Part shown: in pieces, positions 1-8,399 of the stretch | Position numbering within the stretch: the first letter of the stretch is position 1 | How the letters are laid out: every line of letters begins with the position of its first letter | Source: JAKAGZ01 sp963783855 | GTDB lineage: Bacteria; Bacteroidota; Ignavibacteria; Ignavibacteriales; Ignavibacteriaceae | Assembly (NCBI GenBank): GCA_963783855.1 | Contig: CAWAPE010000014.1 | Span: forward strand, 702,559 to 766,558 | DNA length: 64,000 bases | Reading direction: 5' to 3' | The notes under the pieces: model-generated | Database searches by the model: none | Seen by the model: the letters and a program-made list of their open reading frames with translations, nothing else | What the model was told of the DNA's origin: nothing | Translations under genes and position numbers: made by a program

Positions 1-77
1 AACGCAGAGTAATCAGGTTTAATCTCGGTAAAGAGATCGATAAAAATCTGGAAACTTTAACAAAAGCTCTCCAATGA
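1..77 (+). CDS. 3' end of an upstream gene (partial)
   Basis: One frame is open from the window edge to a TGA at 75-77 and gives about 24 C-terminal residues (ending ETLTKALQ). The stop overlaps the ATG of the next gene (ATGA), the usual sign of translational coupling in an operon. The short tail loosely resembles the C-terminus of class V aminotransferases (hydrophobic-Arg-hydrophobic-x-Leu-Gly pattern), but this is too little to assign a function. Confidence 0.5.
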   Translation, partial: RRVIRFNLGKEIDKNLETLTKALQ

Positions 78-811
78 TAAAAGCATTTATCTTTGACCTT
101 GACGGTACACTTGTGCAGACAGAAATCCTAAAAGCACATTCGTACGCGAAGGCGGTCACGAAAATAAAACCGGGAAAAATTAAAGAACACGATGTAGTTA
201 ATGCCTACAAAGAACTCGTTGGACGATCGCGCGAAGAAGTTGCAAAATCTTTAATAGAAAAGTTCAGTCTTCAGGAAGAATCAGTAAACCTGGCTGAAGA
301 AAGTGGTAGCGATGAACCATGGGAAGCATTTGTTAATATAAGACTCGATTATTATTATGAATCTCTAAAAATTCCGAGAATAGTAAAAAAAGTTGAATGT
401 CCTTACAGTTCAAGGCTACTTCAAAAAGTAAAATCACAAGATTATAAAACTGCACTTGCTACTACTTCTCACATTGATGAAGCTTCAAAAGTACTTGATA
501 CGTTAGGCCTAAAAGATCTTTTTGATTTTATTGCCACAAGAGACCTGATTAAAAAAAGTAAACCTGATCCCGAAATTTATAACCTGGTTTTATCAAAATT
601 AAATGTAATCCCAGGTGAATGTATTGTAATTGAAGATTCTGTAACAGGAATAAAAGCTGCAGTTACCGCAGGAATGAATTGCGTTGCAGCCACAAATGAT
701 TATACGCGTGATATAGTAATAGAGAGTAACCTGCTTGAAGAAAAATGGATTGTTAATGATTTGAAACAATTGGATAGTGTAGTGGAGGAAATGATTAAAG
801 TTAATTCATAG
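74..811 (+). CDS. HAD-superfamily phosphatase, beta-phosphoglucomutase-like (subfamily IA)
   Basis: A 245-residue cytosolic HAD hydrolase. Motif I is FDLDGT (D8 nucleophile, D10 acid/base). Motif II is the T-S pair near residues 131-132, motif III the Lys of KSKPDPEIY (about K163), and motif IV the acidic pair of IEDS (187-188). A helical cap lies between motifs I and II, as in beta-phosphoglucomutase/phosphoglycolate phosphatase relatives. The start overlaps the preceding stop, and 10 bases separate it from a GH63-like glycosidase, so a role with a sugar phosphate is a reasonable inference. The substrate cannot be read from the sequence. Confidence 0.85.
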   Translation: MIKAFIFDLDGTLVQTEILKAHSYAKAVTKIKPGKIKEHDVVNAYKELVGRSREEVAKSLIEKFSLQEESVNLAEESGSDEPWEAFVNIRLDYYYESLKIPRIVKKVECPYSSRLLQKVKSQDYKTALATTSHIDEASKVLDTLGLKDLFDFIATRDLIKKSKPDPEIYNLVLSKLNVIPGECIVIEDSVTGIKAAVTAGMNCVAATNDYTRDIVIESNLLEEKWIVNDLKQLDSVVEEMIKVNS

Positions 812-821
812 CGGAGCCTAT

Positions 822-3443
822 ATGTCAAAGGAAGAGCAAAGACTTGGGGAAATTAACAATAAAAAGAAGAACTGGAGAAAATGGGGGCCTTATTTATCAG
901 ACAGGGAATGGGGAACTGTCCGTGAAGATTACAGTCCAAACGGTGATGCCTGGAATTATTTTACTTATGACGACGCACGCAGCAGAACATATAGGTGGGG
1001 CGAAGATGGGATAGGCGGAATTTGCGATGAACAACAGATTTTATGTTTTGCTTTTTCGTTCTGGAACGGTAAAGATCCATTTATTAAAGAAAGGTACTTT
1101 GGTCTTACCAACCCAGAAGGTAATCACGGAGAAGATGTAAAAGAATATTATTACTACCTCGAGAACCTCCCAACACATTCATATATGAAGATGCTTTATA
1201 AGTATCCTCAGTCAGAATTCCCTTATAAAAAGTTAATTGATGAAAACGCAAAACGAAGCAGGAAAAAACCTGAATTTGAATTAATCGATACAGGAATATT
1301 TGACGAGGGTAAATACTTTGATATTTTTATAGAATACGCAAAGGCAGATGCTGAGGATATTTTAATCAAGGCTGAAATTTTCAATCGTTCGGATAAAGAC
1401 ACGGAATTAAATTTTATTCCGCAACTTTGGTTCAGGAATACATGGGCATGGGGATACAATGACTACAATCCGATCTTAAAAAAGTCAAAAAACAGTTTCA
1501 TCAAAATTGAACATAAAACCTTGGATAGACTGAATTTATATTATGAGGGAAACCCTGAGGTAATTTTTTGTGAAAATGATACCAACTATAAAAAATTATT
1601 TAATGTCGAAAACAAAACCGAATTCTGTAAAGACGGTATAAACGAATTTATAATCAATAAGAATGAGGATGCAGTAAATAATAGACAAGGGACAAAAGCC
1701 GGGTTAAATTATAAATTAAAAATTAATGCTGGGAAATCTGAAACAATTAAACTCAGGCTCGCTAAAAATTCTGAAAAAAAAGCCTTTGATAATTTCGATA
1801 AAATATTTAATGAAAAGTTAAAAGAAACAGATGAATTTTATTCCAGCTTTCAAAAGAGAATTAAAAAGGAAGAATTAAAAAATATCCAGAGGCAGGCTTT
1901 TGCAGGAATATTGTGGAACAAACAGTTTTATTATTTTGATATTGCACAATGGCTAAATGGTGATCCTGCTCAACCTACTCCTCCGCCTGAAAGGAAAACG
2001 GGGACAAACTCAGGATGGGTACATCTCAACAATTTTGATGTGATTTCGATGCCTGATAAATGGGAGTATCCGTGGTATGCTTCGTGGGACCTCAGTTTTC
2101 ACTGCGTAACACTTTCACTTATCGATGCGGAATTTGCAAAACATCAGCTCATTCATTTAACACGTGAATGGTATATGCATCCGAACGGCCAATTGCCTGC
2201 ATATGAGTGGAATTTCAGTGCGGTGAATCCTCCTGTACATGCATATGCAGCATGGAGAGTTTATAAAATTGATGAGAAAAACAGGAACGGCAAAGGTGAT
2301 ATAAAATTTCTTGAATCAGTTTTTCACAAACTGCTTTTGAACTTTACATGGTGGGTGAATAGGAAAGATACCGAAAATAAAAATATTTTCCAGGGCGGAT
2401 TTTTAGGGCTCGATAACATCGGTGTCTTCGACAGGAATAACCAAATATCAGGTGCAAAAATAGAGCAGGCTGACGGAACAGCGTGGATGGCAATGTACTG
2501 TTTGAATATGATGAGAATTTCTCTCGAACTATCAAAAGAAAATAAAATATACCAGGATTTAGCGACAAAATTTTTCGAACATTTCCTTTACATAGCAGGA
2601 GCGATGTTCAACATTGGCGAAGAAAAAATAGATATGTGGGACGAAGAAGATGAATTTTATTATGATGTTCTTCACACTTCGGATGGAAAGCATCAGAAAC
2701 TAAAAGTCCGTTCTATAGTAGGTTTGATCCCATTATTTGCTGTCGAAGTTCTCGAACCGGAAGTGATGAAAAACTGTCCCGATTTTGCTGCAAGACTCGA
2801 ATGGTTTCTGGATTACAGGAAAGATCTTGCGGGTGTAGTTTCCCACTGGGAGATCAAAGGGAAAGGCGAACGAAGATTGCTTTCACTTTTAAGGGGACAC
2901 AGGATGAAATGCCTTCTTCGTAGAATGTTGGATGAACAGGAATTCCTTTCCGAATTTGGTGTCCGTGCATTATCCAGATACCATCTTGCGGAGCCTTATA
3001 TTTTTAAAAATAATGGAGAAATCTTTAAGGTAGGTTATGTTCCCGGGGAATCGGATTCCGCTATGTTCGGCGGAAATTCAAACTGGCGCGGCCCGGTTTG
3101 GTTCCCGGTAAACTTTATGTTGATTGAATCACTTCAAAGATTTCATCATTATTATGGAGATGATTTTAAAGTTGAACATCCAACTGGAACGGGAAATTTT
3201 TTAACTTTAAGGGAAATTTCTGATAAACTTTCTGAGAAATTATTAAAAATTTTCTTGCCTGATGATCAGGGAAACAGGCCGATCAACGGGAATATTGAAA
3301 AGTTTAATAAAGACAAACACTTCAAAAATTACATTTTATTCCACGAATATTTTCACGGGGATAACGGTACTGGACTCGGTGCATCACACCAGACAGGATG
3401 GACGGGGTTAATCGCTAAGCTGATGATACCGGAAAGAAAATAA
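822..3443 (+). CDS. MGH1-like / GH63-related glycoside hydrolase
   Basis: An 873-residue protein with no signal peptide, so cytoplasmic. The N-terminal half is beta-rich. The C-terminal half is an (alpha/alpha)6 barrel with the DGTAWMAMY segment near residue 550 and an NWRGPVWFPVNF segment near the end, both typical of GH63 and of the glucosyl/mannosyl-glycerate hydrolases annotated as MGH1-like or 'mannosyl oligosaccharide glucosidase'. It releases glucose or mannose from a small glycoside; which one is not visible. A short GGAG-like ribosome site precedes the ATG, and it sits 10 bases after the HAD phosphatase, probably in the same operon. Confidence 0.8.
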   Translation: MSKEEQRLGEINNKKKNWRKWGPYLSDREWGTVREDYSPNGDAWNYFTYDDARSRTYRWGEDGIGGICDEQQILCFAFSFWNGKDPFIKERYFGLTNPEGNHGEDVKEYYYYLENLPTHSYMKMLYKYPQSEFPYKKLIDENAKRSRKKPEFELIDTGIFDEGKYFDIFIEYAKADAEDILIKAEIFNRSDKDTELNFIPQLWFRNTWAWGYNDYNPILKKSKNSFIKIEHKTLDRLNLYYEGNPEVIFCENDTNYKKLFNVENKTEFCKDGINEFIINKNEDAVNNRQGTKAGLNYKLKINAGKSETIKLRLAKNSEKKAFDNFDKIFNEKLKETDEFYSSFQKRIKKEELKNIQRQAFAGILWNKQFYYFDIAQWLNGDPAQPTPPPERKTGTNSGWVHLNNFDVISMPDKWEYPWYASWDLSFHCVTLSLIDAEFAKHQLIHLTREWYMHPNGQLPAYEWNFSAVNPPVHAYAAWRVYKIDEKNRNGKGDIKFLESVFHKLLLNFTWWVNRKDTENKNIFQGGFLGLDNIGVFDRNNQISGAKIEQADGTAWMAMYCLNMMRISLELSKENKIYQDLATKFFEHFLYIAGAMFNIGEEKIDMWDEEDEFYYDVLHTSDGKHQKLKVRSIVGLIPLFAVEVLEPEVMKNCPDFAARLEWFLDYRKDLAGVVSHWEIKGKGERRLLSLLRGHRMKCLLRRMLDEQEFLSEFGVRALSRYHLAEPYIFKNNGEIFKVGYVPGESDSAMFGGNSNWRGPVWFPVNFMLIESLQRFHHYYGDDFKVEHPTGTGNFLTLREISDKLSEKLLKIFLPDDQGNRPINGNIEKFNKDKHFKNYILFHEYFHGDNGTGLGASHQTGWTGLIAKLMIPERK

Positions 3444-3451
3444 GCAAATAA

Positions 3452-3955
3452 CTAAAATAAAACCGGGAAGGCGATTGTGCCTGCAAGATATTCAACACCC
3501 GGATTTGGTGGTCCCAGGCTGGCATTTGAAATATGTCCGAAACTCACTCCGATCCTGCTTCCGTTTAAAAACCTGTAAGCTATTTCTATTTGCGATCTGA
3601 ATTCAAGAGGGTAGTAAAGATCTTTTCCGTTACCTTTGTGATAAAGTCCGGGAGCAAAACTCGGGGTTATTACAAAATGCTCATCAATAAAAAAATTAAC
3701 CAGTCCTCCCGCAAATACATACATAGTTCCGTGAGAAGTTATCATTGCGCCTGCAAATGGCCTTATTTTCCACCAGCCTTTGTCGTGGCGGTATTCAAAT
3801 CTTGCTTCAATAGCCGTGTTTACTTTTTTATTAAAATCGAAATAAGAACCGGAAACAGCTATTAGCTTTGGATCTTTAATTTGTGCTGTAGCAAAAGCAG
3901 ACAAAAGAATTGTCAGTAATAGTAATAGGTGAAATTTTAGTATAAATGGTTTCAA
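3452..3955 (-). CDS. PagL-like acyloxyacyl hydrolase (lipid A 3-O-deacylase family)
   Basis: 167 residues beginning with a clear signal peptide (cleavage after about AFATA), then an outer-membrane beta-barrel pattern. Near the C-terminus is FGHISNASLGPPNPGVE, which carries the PagL-type triad: H141, S143 and E155, with the conserved Asn-Ala after the Ser and the NPG turn. The protein ends in a Phe, usual for outer-membrane barrels. The family removes an acyl chain from lipid A. The gene converges on the GH63-like gene with 8 bases between stops. Confidence 0.8.
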   Translation of the reverse strand: MKPFILKFHLLLLLTILLSAFATAQIKDPKLIAVSGSYFDFNKKVNTAIEARFEYRHDKGWWKIRPFAGAMITSHGTMYVFAGGLVNFFIDEHFVITPSFAPGLYHKGNGKDLYYPLEFRSQIEIAYRFLNGSRIGVSFGHISNASLGPPNPGVEYLAGTIAFPVLF

Positions 3956-4103
3956 GTTATCGTCGTCAAATTAATAAGGTTATAGTCTTTAAATATAGCA
4001 AAAATTATCTTATCGCCTCATTTTTTTTAAACTGTTAAAAGGAAAGAATATTTTAATTGAAAACAGAAAACACTAAATTATAATACAATTTTAAGGAAAT
4101 TCA

Positions 4104-4898
4104 ATGACAACTAAGAAAGCAGGATTCAAATCTAAGCTTGATCTGGCAAAAAACTGGCTGCCAAGATATACGGGGACAAAACTTGATGAATTCGGTGACT
4201 ATCTGCTGCTTACAAATTTTCACAATTACGTTGACAAATTTGCTGAAAAGTTTAATTGTGAAATTAAAGGAATTGGCAAGCCAATGCAGACAGCAACCAA
4301 CAGCAGCGGACTGACAATAGTAAATTTTGGTATAGGTTCTGCCAATGCTGCAACAATTATGGATTTATTGGTGGCGAAAAAACCCAAAGGAGTTTTATTT
4401 CTTGGAAAATGTGGTGGCCTGAAGCGTTCAACTGAGATAGGACACTTTATTTTGCCAACCGCTGCTATCAGGGGTGAAGGAACAACTGACGATTACCTTC
4501 CGAAAGAAGTTCCGGCTTTGCCGTCATTTAAATTGCACAAATTCGTTTCGGAAAAAATTGTAAAGAGAAAACTTGAATATCGTACCGGTGTTATCTACAC
4601 AACCAACAGAAGAGTTTGGGAATGGGATGAAAGATTCAAAAAATACCTTAGGAAATTATATACTATCGGCATAGATATGGAAACCGCTACTATCTTTATA
4701 GTAGGACTTGTGAATGAAATTCCGCGAGGAGCTTTGCTACTTGTCTCCGATATGCCATTAATTCCTGAGGGTGTCAAATCAGAAGAGTCTGATAAGATTG
4801 TTACAAACAAATTTTCTGAACTTCATCTAGACCTTGGAATTGAAGCTATGACTGAAATTGGTAAAAAAGGTGAACATATAAAACATTTTAAATATTAA
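4104..4898 (+). CDS. amn: AMP nucleosidase
   Basis: 264 residues, the short AMP nucleosidase typical of Bacteroidota, without the extra N-terminal domain of the E. coli enzyme. It shows the nucleoside phosphorylase fold: FLGKCGGL near residue 100, the IGIDMETAT segment (catalytic/binding Glu) near 190, and LLVSDMPL near 215. The enzyme cleaves AMP to adenine and ribose 5-phosphate, tuning adenylate pools. It stands alone, with its own leader of about 145 bases after the divergent PagL-like gene. Confidence 0.9.
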   Translation: MTTKKAGFKSKLDLAKNWLPRYTGTKLDEFGDYLLLTNFHNYVDKFAEKFNCEIKGIGKPMQTATNSSGLTIVNFGIGSANAATIMDLLVAKKPKGVLFLGKCGGLKRSTEIGHFILPTAAIRGEGTTDDYLPKEVPALPSFKLHKFVSEKIVKRKLEYRTGVIYTTNRRVWEWDERFKKYLRKLYTIGIDMETATIFIVGLVNEIPRGALLLVSDMPLIPEGVKSEESDKIVTNKFSELHLDLGIEAMTEIGKKGEHIKHFKY

Positions 4899-4971
4899 AG
4901 TCTTCCTACGCCTATCTGGTAAGAATATCTTTTTTCATAAATTCTTTGTCGTCAGTTTTCTTTTCTTTTTT

Positions 4972-5103
4972 CCTGATAATTATTTAACAGCACGAAGTAT
5001 GGAGGTTTATATAGTTAATCTAAGAAGGTCTTTGAAACTTGATAAGTCCATTCAGATTGTTAATATTCATGGTACCGGGTTTAAACTTATAACAGGTGAA
5101 TAA
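4972..5103 (+). pseudogene. remnant of an OmpR/PhoB-type response regulator DNA-binding domain
   Basis: The 300-base gap after amn is not empty. One frame encodes about 43 residues ending in TAA at 5101-5103. It includes ARSMEVYIVNLRRSL and IVNIHGTGFKLI, which match the recognition helix and C-terminal beta hairpin of OmpR-family winged helices (pattern R-S-x-[DE]-V-x-I-x-x-L-R and G-x-G-[FY]-x-L). No receiver domain or plausible start lies upstream: the frame stays open back to amn but reads as low-complexity Phe/Ser. I take it as a decayed gene end. It is too short to be functional unless the internal ATG at 4999 is used. Confidence 0.65.
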
Positions 5104-5198
5104 AAAATAATTAATGATTTTAAACATCTTTATTTGTTAGCGGACTTGTAATCGATAAAAAATTTATTAATTTTACTCTATACATTTAACGGAAATTA

Positions 5199-6566
5199 AT
5201 GAAGACCAAAGCTTCCCGTAAAAAACCACAAAGCAAAACACCCAAAACCTTTATCCTTGATACTAATGTAATCCTACATGATGCTTCAAGCATCGATCAA
5301 TTCCAGGAAAATGATGTAATTATTCCGTTAACTGTAATTGAAGAACTGGATTCATTTAAGAGAGGAAGCCAGGTTATAAACCTCAATGCACGAGAATTTG
5401 CCCGCACGCTGGATACAATGACAGGAGATGCCCTGTTCAACGGCGGAATATCGATGGGAAAAGGAAGGGGTAAATTAAGAATAGCTATTTCGCGCGGTTT
5501 AAACAGTGAGATACGAGAAATATTTAAAGAAGATAATCCCGATCACAGAATACTTGGTGTTGCGTTAGAGTGGAATAAGAAACTGGAAGGTAAATCTGTA
5601 GTAATATTGGTTACTAAAGATGTTAACCTTAGAATGAAAGCAAAGGCTCTGGGGATACAAGCAGAAGATTACACTACCGATAGAGTTGTCAGCGTTGATG
5701 AACTTTACAGTGGTAAAGAGGTAATAGAAAATTTTGATGATGATTCAATAGTAAAATTATTTCAATCACCATACGAAATTCCTGCTAAGCAATTGCTGAA
5801 AAAACTTAAAGATCATGCTTATCCTAATAAGTATTATATTTTTAGAAATTCTAACAGGTCGGTTCTTGCTAATCTGGATCAGGAGAAAGAAAACTTCCGC
5901 AAAATAGATAAAGTGGTGACTTATGGAATTAAACCTAGAAATGCGGAACAGGCTTTTGCAATTGATGCACTTGTTAATAATAAAATAGAACTTGTGTCTT
6001 TAATCGGAAAAGCAGGAACAGGGAAAACACTTCTTGCTTTGGCTGCAGCATTGCAGGTGAAAAAACATTACAGGCAGATTTTTATTGCCAGGCCTATTGT
6101 TCCGTTGAGTAATAAAGATATTGGATATTTGCCCGGCGATATTCAAAGTAAAATTGAACCATATATGCAGCCGCTTTGGGATAACCTTCGTGTAATTCAG
6201 GACCAGTTTTCTGAGGGTGATAAACAAAACACTGCAATTACTGCGTTGATAAAAGAAGAAAAACTGGTTATCGAACCTTTGTCTTTTATAAGAGGGCGTA
6301 GTTTACAAAGAATATTTTTTATTGTTGATGAAGCTCAAAATTTAACTCCTCACGAAATAAAAACAATTATTACAAGAGCCGGAGAAGGTTCTAAAGTTGT
6401 TTTTACAGGAGATATTTACCAGATTGATCATCCGTATCTAGATTCACAGTCAAACGGACTTTCTTACCTGATTGACAGGTTTAAGGGGCAGAAGCTTTAT
6501 TCCCACGTTACACTGGAAAAGGGTGAAAGGTCTGAACTGGCTGAATTGGCAAGTAACCTGTTATAA
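5199..6566 (+). CDS. PIN domain-PhoH ATPase (PhoH2/YlaK type)
   Basis: 455 residues. The N-terminal PIN nuclease domain has ILDTNVILHD near residue 20 and VIEELD near 47. The C-terminal PhoH NTPase domain has Walker A GKAGTGKT near 270 and Walker B FFIVDEAQN near 375, followed by GDIYQID. PIN-PhoH proteins are thought to unwind and cleave RNA using ATP. The basic Lys-rich N-terminus before the PIN fold could contact nucleic acid. The gene is free-standing; the small membrane gene follows after 80 bases. Confidence 0.9.
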   Translation: MKTKASRKKPQSKTPKTFILDTNVILHDASSIDQFQENDVIIPLTVIEELDSFKRGSQVINLNAREFARTLDTMTGDALFNGGISMGKGRGKLRIAISRGLNSEIREIFKEDNPDHRILGVALEWNKKLEGKSVVILVTKDVNLRMKAKALGIQAEDYTTDRVVSVDELYSGKEVIENFDDDSIVKLFQSPYEIPAKQLLKKLKDHAYPNKYYIFRNSNRSVLANLDQEKENFRKIDKVVTYGIKPRNAEQAFAIDALVNNKIELVSLIGKAGTGKTLLALAAALQVKKHYRQIFIARPIVPLSNKDIGYLPGDIQSKIEPYMQPLWDNLRVIQDQFSEGDKQNTAITALIKEEKLVIEPLSFIRGRSLQRIFFIVDEAQNLTPHEIKTIITRAGEGSKVVFTGDIYQIDHPYLDSQSNGLSYLIDRFKGQKLYSHVTLEKGERSELAELASNLL

Positions 6567-6648
6567 AGCCTGAAAAAATCATCTCTGATTACTGTTTAAT
6601 TTCCAAATAATCTTTAACTTTGTGATCAAATTTTGATCTGAAAATTTC

Positions 6649-7158
6649 ATGCAAACTTTTACATATACACCATTTTTTAAGCTTATCTATAAATACGGAA
6701 ATATTCCAGCAACAATTTTGTTGTCCCTTTATGCAGCCTCGCTGGCAGTTAATCTTGATAAAGGGCTGATTTTTATTGTGCCTTTTGTTATCACTTTTCT
6801 CGTTATATATTTTCTTAACAGGCACTATTTACTTCTATATAAAATACTTCCGTATAAAATTTCTGTTGATGATGAAAAAATGGTATGCAGCGACTTCCTG
6901 TTTTATAAATATGAAGTTACTATCTATTTTAAAGATATCGTTTCGCTTGAAGGTGGAGTTTACGCAGGCAAATTGAATGGAATTATGAAGGTCAAAGATG
7001 GAGCAAATAACAGGTCAATTGGTTTTTATGATAGAATTAAAGAAGCCAGGAAACTTGAAACCAGGATCTTGAGTAAAGTGAATAAGCCAGTTTATGATGA
7101 AGTAATTGAGAGGATCGGGATTAAAAATAAAATGCCCGGTAAAAAGAACAAAAAATAA
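6649..7158 (+). CDS. small membrane protein with PH-like cytosolic domain
   Basis: 169 residues. Two closely spaced hydrophobic segments lie at about residues 18-35 and 38-62, followed by a soluble part (about 75-150) with a strand-rich pattern (KISVDDEKMVCSDFLFYKYEV, then IVSLEGGVYAGKL) like bacterial PH-like membrane proteins. The C-terminus is very basic. No catalytic motif was seen and the function is unknown. It lies between phoH and mnmA on the same strand. Confidence 0.7.
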   Translation: MQTFTYTPFFKLIYKYGNIPATILLSLYAASLAVNLDKGLIFIVPFVITFLVIYFLNRHYLLLYKILPYKISVDDEKMVCSDFLFYKYEVTIYFKDIVSLEGGVYAGKLNGIMKVKDGANNRSIGFYDRIKEARKLETRILSKVNKPVYDEVIERIGIKNKMPGKKNKK

Positions 7159-7239
7159 TCTTCCCAAACACATCTTTATTATTTAGCCAATTTCTTAGTC
7201 CCGCATTTATTATTTTATAAATAATAATAATTTATTTTT

Positions 7240-8290
7240 ATGAAGATAGCAGTTTTATTATCCGGTGGAGTTGATAGCTCCGTTGCTTTGCGCTTGTTGC
7301 AGGAAGAAGGGCATGATATTACTGACATTTTATTTAAAAATCTGGCTGCAGGATGAATTTTCTTTCCTGGGAGATTGTCCATGGGAAGAAGATCTGGAAT
7401 ATGCACGCGGAGTTTGTAAACAGGCAGGAGTGCCGCTCGAAGTTTTACCTTTGCAGGATGAATACTGGGAACACGTGGTTTCCTACACAATTTCTGAAAT
7501 TAAAGAAGGACGTACTCCCAATCCGGATATCTTTTGTAATAAGCTTATCAAGTTCGGGCAATTTTATGACAAGATAGATGACTCGTTTGAAAAAGTTGCC
7601 AGCGGGCATTATGCAACTGTTGAAAATGTAAATGGTATTTATAAACTCAAAAGATCACCCGATCCTGTAAAAGATCAGACTTACTTTCTCGCTTACCTTA
7701 CACAGCAGCAGCTTTCGCGTGCGCTTTTTCCCTTGGGGAAATATGAAAAAAAAGAAGTGCGCAACTTCGCTGAAAAATTTAATCTACCAAACAAGAATAG
7801 AAAAGACAGCCAGGGAATTTGTTTCCTCGGGCAGATAAAATTTAACGAATTCGTAAAACACCATCTTGGCGAAATAAAAGGCGATATTATTGAAGTAGAA
7901 ACGGATGAAAAAAAAGGCGAACACAACGGTTATTATTTTTATACAATTGGTCAACGTTCCGGTTTAGGCCTATCACACGGCCCGTGGTATGTTGTTGATA
8001 AAGATGTTAAGAAAAATATTGTCTATATCTCTAAAGAAAATAAATCAGAGCGAAGCAGAAGTATTTTTGAAGTTGGAAAATTTAACTGGATAAATAATGT
8101 CCGACCTGATAAAGATGAATTACTTGTTAAAATCAGGCATGGCGCAAGATTTTATGAATGCAATCTTAATTTTCTGAACGATGAAAAAGCGAAAGTGGAA
8201 CTAGCTACTCCAGACCAGGGAATTGCACCCGGGCAGTTTGCGGTTTTTTATGATGATCAGACCTGCCTTGGTGGTGGAGTTATCCTTTAA
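7240..8290 (+). pseudogene. mnmA: tRNA-specific 2-thiouridylase MnmA, one frameshift
   Basis: MnmA adds sulfur to U34 of tRNA Lys, Glu and Gln. The ATG at 7240 opens a frame with the PP-loop SGGVDSS at residues 8-14 that ends in TGA after 38 codons. The rest of the enzyme (FYLKIWLQDEFSFLGDCPWEEDL onward) is in the next frame. The break is at about 7320-7326, and one extra base there explains it: removing it leaves 350 codons including the stop, a normal MnmA length. The two catalytic cysteines are present (PDIFCNK and SQGICFLG), and the C-terminal beta barrel ends in LGGGVIL. Since MnmA is important for growth, a sequencing error is at least as likely as a real mutation. Confidence 0.85.
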
Positions 8291-8399
8291 AGTTTTATTA
8301 ACTTTTCTTTTCCTATCCGGTCAAAAACAATGGTATAATTGATTAATTATTTTTAATATTAATAAATCAATTAGCCCTCTCTCCAAAATAAACAGTGAG

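Noticed and set aside
1223..2568. Antisense ORFs within the GH63-like gene
   Set aside because: Shadows of the strong coding frame on the plus strand, without ribosome sites or recognisable motifs.
7265..8290. Reading the MnmA body as a complete gene with a GTG start at 7265
   Set aside because: The PP-loop lies in the other frame just upstream, so the true start is 7240 with a frameshift; the GTG-started N-terminus is nonsense.
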